From assembly GCA_030849075.1 (NCBI GenBank), contig JASAOO010003456.1, positions 1 through 64,000 on the forward strand: a stretch of 64,000 nucleotides of DNA. The letters are read 5' to 3'. Below are positions 33,569 through 43,007 of this stretch, piece after piece (the first letter of the stretch is position 1; each line of letters starts with the position of its first letter). Position numbers and translations under genes: made by a program. This DNA is from Zelonia costaricensis (lineage: Eukaryota > Euglenozoa > Kinetoplastea > Trypanosomatida > Trypanosomatidae). The notes under the pieces are model-generated. The model did not search any database and was not told the origin of the DNA. It was given only the letters and a program-made list of their open reading frames with translations.

Positions 33569-35665
33569 TCAACGCCACTCCTCCCGCTCACCCTTCCGCG
33601 TCTGATCCTCGAAGCCGGCATTCTCGTCCAGCGGCGCATGGGACGCACGCGAAGCCACCGTCGCAGCACCCGAAGCCACCGCAGGCGCCCGAGTGCCCCT
33701 GTCCGTGCGCACCGCCTTGCCGTCCTCGTCGATGTCGTCGCAGATACGGGCACGCGGCAGCAGCAGGATGCTGAGCGGAATCACACCAAGAGGCATCAGG
33801 ATGTGCGCCACAAGCAGCAGCATCGGCACGTTGTGGAAGTCGCACTCGCCATGCGTGCCCTTGGTCACGACGGGCCACACGAGCTCCACAAAAATCGAGC
33901 CGAGCGAGTTCGAAACGGACTGGCCCATGTTGCTGAAGCCGGCAGCCAGCGCGTAGATCATGCTCTCCGAGCCGCGCGGGCAGATGCGCGACAGCAGCAG
34001 CACCATCGGCATCCACGAGAACTCGTAGCACACCTGATAAACGATGGCGTCGCCGAAGATGTACATGGCGTGATCAGGGATGCCGATCGCCAGGTTCCAG
34101 CGCTTCACCATAATAATGTCAAACAAGGACGCCAGGACCTTGATGATTGTCGTGATGATGAACGTGAACCAGTAGCTGCGCTTCGAGAAGATGTACGGGA
34201 ACGCGATCACACCCGCAATTCCGCCAACGTTGCCTATCACCGTTGCGATCGTGTTGTAGAAGACGTACGAGAAGTGCGGCCCCTCCGGGTAGCACTCCTT
34301 CTTCGCCATGTAGAAGCTGTCCATCACACCCGAGATCTGGACGTACAGCAGCATGTCCATGAACTCGAACAGAATCGCCTTGGCAGCCACAAGACTGCAG
34401 GCCCAGAAGCCTGTCGCACAGCAGACCACGCTGATCACCGCGCAGCAGTAGGCGAGCTGGCGTGGCTGTCCGAAGACGGTCACGAGGCACTGCGCAATGA
34501 CGGCGGCCACCATGATGGCCGAGTACACGTAGAGGCGCCAGTTGCGGAAGAACAGCTCGTGGTTCACCTCGACGGCACCGCCGCACAGAGACTTGATGTA
34601 CGCGCTGTGGTCCACCTCGTCGTCGTCCACGTCCGCCACCGCGATTTGGGTGACACGCAGCTCCTCGTCCACCGCGGTCGGCTCCGAACGGCGGGGAGCG
34701 TCTTCCCGCTCCACCCGCAGCCCGTCCTTCTCCGGCTGCAGGTCCTTCACCATCGCGTCCGGGTCGATGTCCGCCACGGACCTCTCCGAGTCGCTGCCCG
34801 CCGCCTCGCGGCGACGCTGCCGCTCGCGCTCCGCCTCCACCAGCATATCCTCCTGCCGCTCCACGCGGTTCGTCCGCTCGCCGTACCAATTGAGGATGTA
34901 GACGAAGACCACCACAACCTGGAAGGCGGCGGAGAGGAAGAGCCCCACCTGCGGGATCTTGCGGTCCGACAGCGGGCCCTGGATGGCAGCGGAGAGCACC
35001 GCAGAGGCGAACATGAGAGCCCAGATCCAGCTCACGAACGCAGGGCCCGCAGCCGGGCGCTTCCGCAGGACGCGGCTGTAGTGGCCCTCCGACAGGATGT
35101 CGATGTTGGCGATGCAGAAGTTGGTGAGGAACATGAAGCCGGCGGCGGTGTTCGCGCTCGACTGCTTGGCCGGCATCAGCGCAAACGCCAGCGCGAAGGC
35201 ACCCCCTGCCATACTGGAGCCCGCGCAGTACCACCGCTTCGTGTACCCGAACAGCGCGAACGTGTCGGAGATGCAGGCGGAGAAGGCCTTCACGGACCAG
35301 CCCATGAGACGCAGCGAGGCGAGCCGCTGGTAGCGCGTGCCGTCGATGCCGAACCGGTCACGGAACATGGCGTAGCGGCAGAAGTTGGCGAGGTAGTTGC
35401 CCATGCCCTTGTTGGAGAAGTAGGAGAGACCCAGCGCCACGGTCCCCTTCGGCCCAAAAGCCCTGCACGACTCGCTGAACAGCGGGATGTTCTCCGCCAT
35501 CGGGCATGAAGTGAAGAGCGCGACGGCGCCGGGGTGCATGTACAGCACCGGGTCCATGTAGGGCACCCCGGCGTATTTCGCGTCTCGGTGCACGGTGTCC
35601 GCCACCGCCGTCGCCTGGCGGCCGCCGTCACCAGCCGAGACCGAAGCGCGGTCGTTGTGCGACAT
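33569..35665 (-). CDS. Folate/biopterin transporter copy 7 (698 aa)
   Basis: This is a complete BT1-family transporter, first of the array in transcription order. The frame runs open to 36151, but the ATG at 35665 (MSHNDRASVSAGDGGRQATA) matches the other copies and sits just downstream of a good splice acceptor. Core motifs are YMHPGAVALFTSCPMAENIP, FGIDGTRYQRL, MGWSVKAFSACISDTFALFG, YTKRWYCAGSSMAGGAF, FCIANIDILSEGHYSRVLRK, GPLSDRKIPQV, NWYGERTNRVERQEDMLVEA, an acidic central loop ending VADVDDDEVDHSAYI, LCGGAVEVNHELFFRNWRL, MDSFYMAKKECYPEGPHF, KRWNLAIGIPDHAMYIFGD, RICPRGSESMIYALAAGF, the long distal loop VTKGTHGECDFHN and PRARICDDIDEDGKA. It pairs with copy 3 in several blocks but shares AKKECYPEGPHF with copy 5. 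Substrate is unknown. Confidence 0.94.
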   Translation of the reverse strand: MSHNDRASVSAGDGGRQATAVADTVHRDAKYAGVPYMDPVLYMHPGAVALFTSCPMAENIPLFSESCRAFGPKGTVALGLSYFSNKGMGNYLANFCRYAMFRDRFGIDGTRYQRLASLRLMGWSVKAFSACISDTFALFGYTKRWYCAGSSMAGGAFALAFALMPAKQSSANTAAGFMFLTNFCIANIDILSEGHYSRVLRKRPAAGPAFVSWIWALMFASAVLSAAIQGPLSDRKIPQVGLFLSAAFQVVVVFVYILNWYGERTNRVERQEDMLVEAERERQRRREAAGSDSERSVADIDPDAMVKDLQPEKDGLRVEREDAPRRSEPTAVDEELRVTQIAVADVDDDEVDHSAYIKSLCGGAVEVNHELFFRNWRLYVYSAIMVAAVIAQCLVTVFGQPRQLAYCCAVISVVCCATGFWACSLVAAKAILFEFMDMLLYVQISGVMDSFYMAKKECYPEGPHFSYVFYNTIATVIGNVGGIAGVIAFPYIFSKRSYWFTFIITTIIKVLASLFDIIMVKRWNLAIGIPDHAMYIFGDAIVYQVCYEFSWMPMVLLLSRICPRGSESMIYALAAGFSNMGQSVSNSLGSIFVELVWPVVTKGTHGECDFHNVPMLLLVAHILMPLGVIPLSILLLPRARICDDIDEDGKAVRTDRGTRAPAVASGAATVASRASHAPLDENAGFEDQTRKGEREEWR

Positions 35666-36462
35666 GGCGGACGTCAGAAGGGGAACACGTCTGTGTGTTT
35701 GTGTGTCGGAAGTGTGTGAGGTCGTACAGTGGCGAGCAAGTTCGAGGCGGGCAGTGTGACGGGTCCAGGAGAGGCGCGCAGACTGTTCAACAGCAATTTT
35801 GGTCAAGAAAACGAAGTGAAAAAGAAAAACAAGACGGAGGGCAACACGAGAGTCGTTAGAGGATATCTGCGCGTATGTCCACGTGCGGGGCGGAAGGGTG
35901 ACGGCCAGTGCGGCATGAAGTGCAGAGAGCGGAGAGTTGAAAGGGGGGAGGGGGGAGCGGAGGCGGGCATAAGTGGAGATACGGTGGGGTGGAACTGAAA
36001 GGAATAAGACAAGGAGGCGCTCGTTGAACCGTGGGAGTTTGCGGAGAGGAGCCTGGTGCAGCCAGGTGAGCACACACGCACGCACGCACGCACGCACACG
36101 CGCGCGGGCAGCGATGACAGTGCGTCTGTGCACTGCGATGCTGCGTGGCATCAGCAGAAGTCAACGACGTCGGCCGCACCAAAATGCCGAGTCTCTCCCC
36201 GGGGCCGCTGCGTGCACCACTGCTCCACACGTGAATACCCGAGAACCACCACGCGACACGCAAAACGTCGAGGTGCACTTTTTCAGGCCATCACGAGCAG
36301 CGCTTACACAGGACGAAAGCTGCTCTTCTCTTGTCGGTGGTTCTCGGTTTCTTCTCCCTCGCGTTCGTTCCTGCCCTGGGGGTAAAGGTGGGGGTGATGG
36401 ACAACAGAATAGAGGAGGCACGTCGATCGTGGGTAAGTCTGCTTGCGGCGACTCGACCTCCG
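35666..36462. other. Spacer between transporter copy 7 and the dynein-like gene
   Basis: This spacer is only 0.8 kb, much shorter than those inside the transporter array. It holds the candidate splice acceptor of copy 7 and an ACGC-rich repeat near 36070-36100. No gene is visible. Confidence 0.75.
35783..35833 (-). promoter_or_regulatory. Candidate trans-splice acceptor for transporter copy 7
   Basis: On the minus strand a T/C-rich tract (35833 down to about 35803) is followed by the first AG at 35784-35783, giving a predicted 5' leader of about 117 bases before the ATG at 35665. This is inferred from the known trypanosomatid pattern of pyrimidine tract then AG. Confidence 0.45.
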
Positions 36463-38394
36463 CTACATCGAGTCCCACACCATGGCATCTGGACTCGCTA
36501 CTGGGTCCTCTAGGCGGGTCCACATCGGTGGCGACCCCGGCGGCTCGGTCTGGGTCTGCTGGATGTACCGCTGATGCAGCGCGAAGACGCCGTCGGGTGT
36601 GAAGACGCTCTCGGCTGTTGTGCGGATCGCCGAGTCGGCCGGCTCCTCGGGCGACGTCAGCGACGGCCCCTCCGGCAGCTGCATGCTGCTCGAGGTCACA
36701 AACGGGTTGAGAAGGCCGATCGCATCGAGCCCGCACGGAAGCAGCGCGTGGGGGTGCATCCGGGCACCGCACACGCGCAGCACGTCCGCCGGCAGCGACG
36801 CGTTGGGGTCCTTGCTGTTGTACAGCACGTAGGCCATGTACGCCCACAGGCCCTTGAAGAAGGGGTGCACCAAGCCCGACGTCGCGTACTCGCCAGAGGC
36901 GCCAGCGGTTGTCATGGACACGCGCTGGCACACCGAGGCGAGCGCGGCACGGCGGTAGATGGCGTACTGCCGCACCAGCTGCGCGGCGAGGCACAGCAGC
37001 GACAGGCGCGACCGCCGCATGGAAAGGCGTACATCAGCTGGAACGCCAAGCCGCTCCATGATCGCCTCGTTCTCGTAGCTGCCGCCGTCCAGCACGCCAA
37101 TCGCGCGCGACGCGCGGTCGAGGTTTTCAATCTTGGTGCACACAATCATGCTGTGCGTGGTGCACACCGTGCCGGCCGAGGCGGGCACCCGGAAGACGGT
37201 GCTGTTCACCTTGTCTACGTTTGCGGCCGGGTCCTTGAACAGGACGTCGCCGCTCGCGTCACGCGAGGTAGGCGAGGCAGCGGAGGCGCTGGCGGGGCCG
37301 GCCGCGAGCGAGGTGCGCGTCGTGCGGAGCTTCTGCTCCTCGGCAAACCAGTAGTCCTGCTGCGCTGCGGCGAGCTGCATGCGGCGCACCTCATCGTGGC
37401 TCGGCGCCTGCGTGCGCAGCAGGTTCGCGACGTACGTGTCCAGGGTGGTGTAGCAGTAGTCCAGCTGCGGCCGAATCGTGGCGACGTCGCTGACGTCCAC
37501 GACCATGACCACCAGCGCCGACTCCACGTGGCTGAGGGTGGGCAGCGCCATCGCGAGGGCGCCCACGCTGTCGCAGCAGAAGAACTCCGTCGTCCGTCGC
37601 ACCGTCCCCCCGAGGAGGCCTGAGGCCGCAAACCCCGTCGCCGAACTGCGCCGCCCCGTCGAGTCGGTGCCCCCACCGCCGCCACCACTCACGTTCGCGG
37701 CCGCCGCGGCAGCGGAGGATGCGGTTGCGTTGCTGCTCCCTGCCGCTGCTGGTGACGTGGATGGGCCGACGCGCGCCAGCCGCGTCGGCACGCGCTGCAC
37801 CACGTAGTCAAAGCACACGCCAGACCCGTGCGAGAGCGGGCTCGTGTGGTCGTGCGGCCCGGTGGCGGTGCGCTGCTGCATGGCGCCCGCGCTGGAGTAC
37901 GCCCCGGGCATGTTCCACCCACCGACGTGCTGGCTGGGGAAGAGGGCGGCGTCTTCGTCGTCCGAGGACGGCGGGTTGTACAGCGCCTGCCGCTCGTTGT
38001 CCACCGCAGACCCACCCCGCTCGCCGTCGCCGTCGTTGGCGTCATCGCTGCCGGCGTACTGCGCCTCCGCGGCGAAGCACAAGCGCCGGCACAGCGTTCG
38101 CTTGCCGCTGAGCGGCCGCCCGAGGAGCACGACACGACGCGAGGTGTGCTGCGACGGCATCGACTCGGGCGCCGGAAGGTCGAGCGCGGCCCACAGCGTG
38201 GCGGGGTCCAGCTCGACCGCCTCCACATCGCTCGCGGGGCTGTACGGCGGCGCAGCGGACACGGAGGCGTTGGCGCTGCGGGGCAGCGTGGGCGACGGCG
38301 TCGCGGTCGCAGCGGCCGCGGAGCCGGCGGCATCGCGTACCTCGACCGGGTTCGTGGATGACGCGAGCGTCTCCTGCGGAACGGAGACTTGCAT
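36463..38394 (-). CDS. Putative dynein light intermediate chain-like protein (643 aa)
   Basis: The protein has a P-loop-like segment, VVLLGRPLSGKRTLCRRL (K98), then a long low-complexity Ser/Ala/Gly insert. A Ras-like core follows, with FFCCDSVGALAMALPTLSHV, LVVMVVDVSDVATIRPQLDY and SMIVCTKIENLDRA. The C-terminal half has LSMRRSRLSLLCLAAQLVRQ and YAIYRRAALASV. This layout suits dynein light intermediate chains, which tether cargo or intraflagellar transport to cytoplasmic dynein; the match is by recall of the family. The Walker A is unusual: Arg follows GK where Ser/Thr is expected, so nucleotide binding may be lost. The frame extends to 38520, but a 14-C tract then AG at 38458-38457 places the 5' end of the message inside that extension, so I start at 38394. 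Other GTPase-like families remain possible. Confidence 0.6.
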   Translation of the reverse strand: MQVSVPQETLASSTNPVEVRDAAGSAAAATATPSPTLPRSANASVSAAPPYSPASDVEAVELDPATLWAALDLPAPESMPSQHTSRRVVLLGRPLSGKRTLCRRLCFAAEAQYAGSDDANDGDGERGGSAVDNERQALYNPPSSDDEDAALFPSQHVGGWNMPGAYSSAGAMQQRTATGPHDHTSPLSHGSGVCFDYVVQRVPTRLARVGPSTSPAAAGSSNATASSAAAAAANVSGGGGGGTDSTGRRSSATGFAASGLLGGTVRRTTEFFCCDSVGALAMALPTLSHVESALVVMVVDVSDVATIRPQLDYCYTTLDTYVANLLRTQAPSHDEVRRMQLAAAQQDYWFAEEQKLRTTRTSLAAGPASASAASPTSRDASGDVLFKDPAANVDKVNSTVFRVPASAGTVCTTHSMIVCTKIENLDRASRAIGVLDGGSYENEAIMERLGVPADVRLSMRRSRLSLLCLAAQLVRQYAIYRRAALASVCQRVSMTTAGASGEYATSGLVHPFFKGLWAYMAYVLYNSKDPNASLPADVLRVCGARMHPHALLPCGLDAIGLLNPFVTSSSMQLPEGPSLTSPEEPADSAIRTTAESVFTPDGVFALHQRYIQQTQTEPPGSPPMWTRLEDPVASPDAMVWDSM

Positions 38395-39464
38395 GAGGAC
38401 GGCGATGACGTGGGTGAAGTTTGGGGGAAGGGGAGTCGAGACGGGTTTGTATTGTACTGTAGCGGGGGGGGGGGGGGCCGCACGGGGTGAGGGGGTGGAC
38501 GTCTCTTGTTTCTGGCTCACCCCGGTTAGTGCGCATCGGGAGAGGGGGGGGGGGGAAGGGAGGAGAGGTCCAAGATGGAGGCAAAGGGGAGGGGGGACGC
38601 GTGTGGCGGGGTGGCAATGGATAACTCAAACGGATCCAATGGGGAGCACGAGACGAGAGAGAGAGAGAGGGGCACTGAAGGACTTGCCTCGTGGGAAGGG
38701 ACGCCAAACGCGCGCATCGGCTGCACGCCAGGCGCCACACGCATGTTCCCCCGTGCTGAGCGTGGCCCAAGAGCCCTCCCGCCGCCTTTCTTGGACTCCT
38801 GCCTCTCTCGAGAAAGGCGCTGGCGCCGCACCATCAACGCTGCGCGACGCCGCTGCGGCGAGCGTGAGATGAACGCTGTTAATGTGGGGGCTGTGGGGGG
38901 CATGCACCAAGGGGAGGGGAGGTGCGTTTCTTACTAGAGCGAGAGAAGACGAGAGCAACTGGGCTCGATACACGGGCCTGCACGGGAGAGATGAGGTGAG
39001 TGCGGGCATGGGGAATCGAGGAGCTGGGAGGAGAGTGGTCCAAGTCGTCGCCTGCTACGTCCCCAACACCACAGCTCGCTCACGCATACACACAGAGGCA
39101 TTCATAGACACACACACACACTCATACACACGCAGTTGGCCTGCGTCGATGCCTTGACGACGGGCCAACCAGAAACGGTCCTCGCTAGCGGCGCGACGCT
39201 CCGGGTGAGAAAGGAGGGGGTGGGGGCACGGAAGGTGAAGGGAAAAAAAAAGAAGCAAGAACGGGGAGGGGGTACCAGAAGGGTGGAAGAGAGAACCACA
39301 AAGTGACGACGAACACAACCAAGCGGTGGACTCTTGCAGCCGTTTCCCACCGCACACGCGCCGACGCAGCTCCGTGTGTCGGTGCGTCTCATCGCGCCTT
39401 TGTTGTTGTGTGCTTCTGTGTGTGGGTGTGTGTCTTCGCGCACGGTCATCCGTCCTCTTTCCTG
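38395..39464. other. Spacer between dynein-like and desaturase genes
   Basis: About 1.1 kb. It contains the splice acceptor of the dynein-like gene, purine-rich runs (about 38540-38600, 39205-39270) and a CA repeat near 39105-39130. No gene is visible. Confidence 0.75.
38457..38477 (-). promoter_or_regulatory. Candidate trans-splice acceptor for the dynein-like gene
   Basis: On the minus strand an uninterrupted C-run (38477-38464) is followed at once by GCTACAG, with AG at 38458-38457. The predicted 5' leader is about 63 bases to the ATG at 38394. This is the clearest acceptor-like site in the window and supports the shorter protein start. Confidence 0.55.
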
Positions 39465-40709
39465 TTAAACGGATTTCACCTTTTCAGCGCCGCGCCCGTA
39501 CTTCTCCAAGTGACGGAACGTGCTGAGCAGGTTAGCTTGAATGGTGTCGTAGTGCACGTACGTGATGCCGCGCTCCTCGCAGAACTTCCGCACCACCGGC
39601 GCGATGTAGACGTAGTAGCCGTGGTGCACACGGGGGAAGAGGTGGTGCTCGATCTGGAAGTTGAGCCCGCCGTTGATCTGCCCCCACCACCAGCCGCCGA
39701 AGTTGCAGCTCGTCTCGGCCTGGCACGCCACGAAGTCCTGCCCATCGCTCGTGCCCACCTTCTTGGCGCCGTCGAAGTTGTGTGAGATGAGAAAGAAGTA
39801 GGCGAGGTAGAAGCCGCCGAGCATGTACTGCAGCATGCAGTTTGCCACGGCGTCGCGGTAGCTCGTGGCGTGCAGAAAGTTGCACAGCACCCGGTACGGC
39901 ACGATAGAGAGCATGCACAAGCTGATGTCCCACTGCGACTTGATGAGGCGCTGCTTCTGCGTCGGGCCCTTCAGAAGGAAGATAATGTTCGACAGCACGT
40001 GCACCGGCCCGAACACCGCCTCGAGCAGGAAGATGTAGAACTGCTGCAGGCAGTAGGCCAGGTGCACGGGGATGCCGCTGTGCAGGCGCAACAGCGGGAT
40101 GTCGAGGTCGTGGTCGCGGTCCTGTTCGTTGGTGAAGATGTGGTGCACGAAGTTGTGGCCAATCAGCCAGCTGATGCTGCTGCCTCCAAGCAGATCCTGC
40201 GAGAGGCCCAGCAGCCGGTTCACGCGCCAGTCGCGGCTGACCGCGCCGTGGTTGGCGTCGTGCTGCACGTTGAGACCGACCATCGCCATCGCCAGGGACT
40301 GCACCACCGTCAGCGCGTACGCGCGGCGGTAGAAAAGGGAGTAGACGTCGATGCCGAGCATGAGGATGAGCCAGAGTGCGGCCTTGAGGTAGTAGTACCA
40401 CGGCGCAAACCCCTTGGTGGACTTGATGATGGGCTGGACGAGGTTGCACAGCTCCAGGTAGTTGTCGAAGTTCGGCGGCGTGCGCTGCTCGATGAGGCTG
40501 TCGGGGTGCACCTCATCCTTGGGCACCTGAAACTCCGTGTAGAGTGCGTGGGGAAAGCGGCGGCGGTGGTAGCTGAGAAAGATGGTCGTGCAGTCCCAGC
40601 CGTTCAGCAGCTGCACCATCATCGGGCCACCCGGGTGGATGGCCGCGAGCTTGGCCGTCTCGTAGTAGATGCCGTCAATCGAGAGCACATCCTTCTTCAA
40701 CTCCGCCAT
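39465..40709 (-). CDS. Cytochrome b5-fusion front-end fatty acid desaturase (414 aa)
   Basis: This is a membrane-bound desaturase that inserts a double bond between an existing one and the carboxyl end of a polyunsaturated acyl chain in the ER. It has an N-terminal cytochrome b5 part with HPGG (H25) and a second haem-ligand candidate His (H48). The three histidine boxes are HDANH (150-154), HNFVHH (185-190) and QIEHH (352-356); Gln replacing the first His of the third box is diagnostic of front-end desaturases. Hydrophobic segments lie between the boxes. I start at MAELKKDVLSIDGIYYETAK (40709); the frame is open to 40880, but a splice acceptor at 40838-40837 puts the longer start outside the message. 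From memory, Leishmania has delta-6, delta-5 and delta-4 enzymes, and the chromosome 14 copy is the delta-4 enzyme. The neighbouring SHMT makes delta-4 plausible here, but regiospecificity is not readable from sequence. Confidence 0.9.
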   Translation of the reverse strand: MAELKKDVLSIDGIYYETAKLAAIHPGGPMMVQLLNGWDCTTIFLSYHRRRFPHALYTEFQVPKDEVHPDSLIEQRTPPNFDNYLELCNLVQPIIKSTKGFAPWYYYLKAALWLILMLGIDVYSLFYRRAYALTVVQSLAMAMVGLNVQHDANHGAVSRDWRVNRLLGLSQDLLGGSSISWLIGHNFVHHIFTNEQDRDHDLDIPLLRLHSGIPVHLAYCLQQFYIFLLEAVFGPVHVLSNIIFLLKGPTQKQRLIKSQWDISLCMLSIVPYRVLCNFLHATSYRDAVANCMLQYMLGGFYLAYFFLISHNFDGAKKVGTSDGQDFVACQAETSCNFGGWWWGQINGGLNFQIEHHLFPRVHHGYYVYIAPVVRKFCEERGITYVHYDTIQANLLSTFRHLEKYGRGAEKVKSV

Positions 40710-43007
40710 GGCGCACGACGTGCACGTGTGCGTGTCTGTGGTTATGTTGATGTGTGGGTGTGTGGACGTCTGTGGGTGCTGCGTAAAGTCAACCCGACGA
40801 AGCAGAAGTTCGGACGTGTGTCTGTGAAGAGGGTAGCTTTCAAGTGAGTTAGAAAAAAAAAAAGAAGAAAGACAGGGCACTTACGGCTAAGTTAGTTTTT
40901 TTTTGTTACAAAACGGGAGCGCTGATCTTCCCACAAGCAGACGCGCGCAGCGACGCGGCGATCTCGGTCAATTTTGCCTGTCCTTGTGTATTTCCCCTTG
41001 TGTGCGTGAGAAGCGGGTGGCGGGAGTGAGAGGGGGGGCCGGTACGCGGGCAGGTTTCCAAAACCAACAAACGCAAGAAAGCCTGCGTGGGGTGCCGCGG
41101 TGGGCCAAACAAAGAAAAACCTCTAAAAGAAGGGCAAACAACAAACAAGCAAAAAAAAAAGAGGAAGCCAGCGCAGCGCACGGGGGCGGACACGATAGAA
41201 AGGAAATGGCTAAGCGGAGATGGCTGAATTCGGGGGGGGGGGGCGCTTGCGTGCTGGGGATGCCAAACGGAAACTCGAAACGAACCCAGCAACGGCGAAA
41301 GCGGAGAGACGCCGGACGTGTGGGTCGGCGGCGAGCTTGCGCCCGAGGAGAAGGTGCCGGTGCTAAGAAAAGATGGAGTAAGGGGTCGGTTTGGTGGGGA
41401 CACTAAGGTGGGGGGAGGGTGGAGCAGGGCCAAAGCTGTGACGGCTCGGGCAGGTGGAAGCAGGTGGGAGCGTGACGGCGTCGAGGACGACGCGGGTGGA
41501 GTTTGCCGTGGAGGGGCGGGGTGAGCGATGGAGTAGCCTGCCACAAGGGTGGGTGGAGGGAGGGTGGAGCGTGAGTGAGAGAGGAAAACAAAAAAAAAGT
41601 GTAAACAGATCCAGCGAAGCTGCGAAACTCGCTCGAGGGCACTCGTGCAGATGATGCTGGAGTCATGGTCGGTGTATGAGCGAGGTGAGGTGGGATGGAG
41701 AGGGAGGAGCAGGACGGCAAGGGCGGTTGTGCAGGTCGGTTGCAATACGCCGCCGCGCGCACAAAAGCGGCGCGGCGACACGCAGCGGCTGAAAAATTGC
41801 TGCGTAAGGGGGGCGGGGGTGAGGCTCCCGTCCGTATGCACCCGCATCCACATCAGCCTCTACGCGGCTTGTTCCAGGACGGAGGGAAGTAGGGGGAGGG
41901 TGGGGGCACACAACAAGCACCTTGCGGGCGCAGCGTGGACACACAACCAAAGGAGAATACCCAACGCCACGTCTGGGTCGAGCAGCTCCTCGCTTGCGTT
42001 CCCGAAGCATTATCTGCCGCTGTCCAGTCTTGCATGAGCAACGGTGTTCCAGATACACACACACACCCATGGAGTGCGGCGACAGCTACATCCTCGCTCG
42101 CTTCTGTGTGGTTCGCCTTTTGACTGGGTGTTGTCGATCGAAGAGCGGACGCGTTCTTCATCCCTTCTTCGGCATCCGTGCGGACGCACCGGTGCCCCCC
42201 CCCCCTCCACGCCTGCCTTCGGCCACCCCGCCCCCTTCCATTGACGGCGTGCGGTTCCTCAGAGGGTGCACGCCTACCCACCCGGAAAGGCCCCGGGGAG
42301 GGCACAAAGACGAATATCAGGAATTCCATCGTGCGTGTGCGCGTTGTTTGACGATTCATTTCTTCCTTTTTTTTCTTGCGTTTGCGTGGTCGCGTGGCGC
42401 ACCTGCGTTGCGAGTCATGCGCAGCGCGGAGGGCGGTAAACGTGGCACGACCGGCACCCGATGCAATAGCGCCTGTCCCATCCTCCCGCCGCCACTCTAC
42501 CGCGAAGTCCCTGCACCCTTGCCGCGCGCTTTGCACGCGCACCTGCAACGCACACACATACACAGGCACGCCTGCGCATGTTTTAAACGGAGTGAATTGG
42601 CTGGAATACACCGCTTTGCGGTTTTCTTTTTGCGTCCTCCTCGGTCCCCCGTACCAGCGTCATTCACCACGTCCAAGTGTCGTGGCCTCGTCCACTTCTC
42701 GTGTGATGCGCCCGCCCCGACCCCCCCCTCCCTCCCCAGCGTGGCGTGCTCGCCGTCTCTTGCTGTACAGAAGCCCAGGCAGCGAGAGACCCGACGGCGA
42801 TTCGTGGGGGGAGGGGGGGGGTGGGGAGGGCGACAGTGGGAGGGATGTGGAGAAAGGGAGAGGGGTTTGTGTGGCCTCCCAGAAGGTCGTCACGCCACGT
42901 GAGAACCAAGCGGGGTGGAGGTGGGGTGGTGAGGCGGAGAGGCCGAGTGCGGCACACACCCCTCCCACCGAGACCGGTATGCACAGAAGCGGTGACGAGG
43001 CGGCAGC
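40710..43007. other. Spacer between desaturase and DnaJ/TPR genes
   Basis: About 2.3 kb. It contains the splice acceptor of the desaturase, a G-run near 41231-41243 and pyrimidine/purine-rich tracts. The stretch at about 41920-42700 has more balanced composition than usual spacer but no credible open frame. Confidence 0.7.
40837..40876 (-). promoter_or_regulatory. Candidate trans-splice acceptor for the desaturase
   Basis: On the minus strand a T/C tract (about 40876-40850, including a long T-run) is followed by the first AG at 40838-40837, giving a leader of about 128 bases before the ATG at 40709. Confidence 0.5.

Noticed and set aside
5855..35509. Long open frames (about 625-890 codons) on the plus strand opposite each transporter gene
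   Set aside because: They read as Arg/His/Gln/Ala-rich strings that recur in every copy, and they arise from GC-rich third positions of the minus-strand genes. The minus-strand products have clear family motifs and hydrophobic segments.
36065..36105. Short direct repeats (ACGC units) as a CRISPR-like array
   Set aside because: It is a simple tetranucleotide microsatellite with no spacers, in a eukaryotic genome.
35666..36151. N-terminal extension of transporter copy 7 (162 codons)
   Set aside because: A good splice acceptor at 35784-35783 lies inside the extension, and its sequence is low-complexity.
39465..39480. C-terminal KSV of the desaturase as a glycosomal targeting signal
   Set aside because: It does not match the usual SKL-type consensus, and front-end desaturases are ER membrane proteins.
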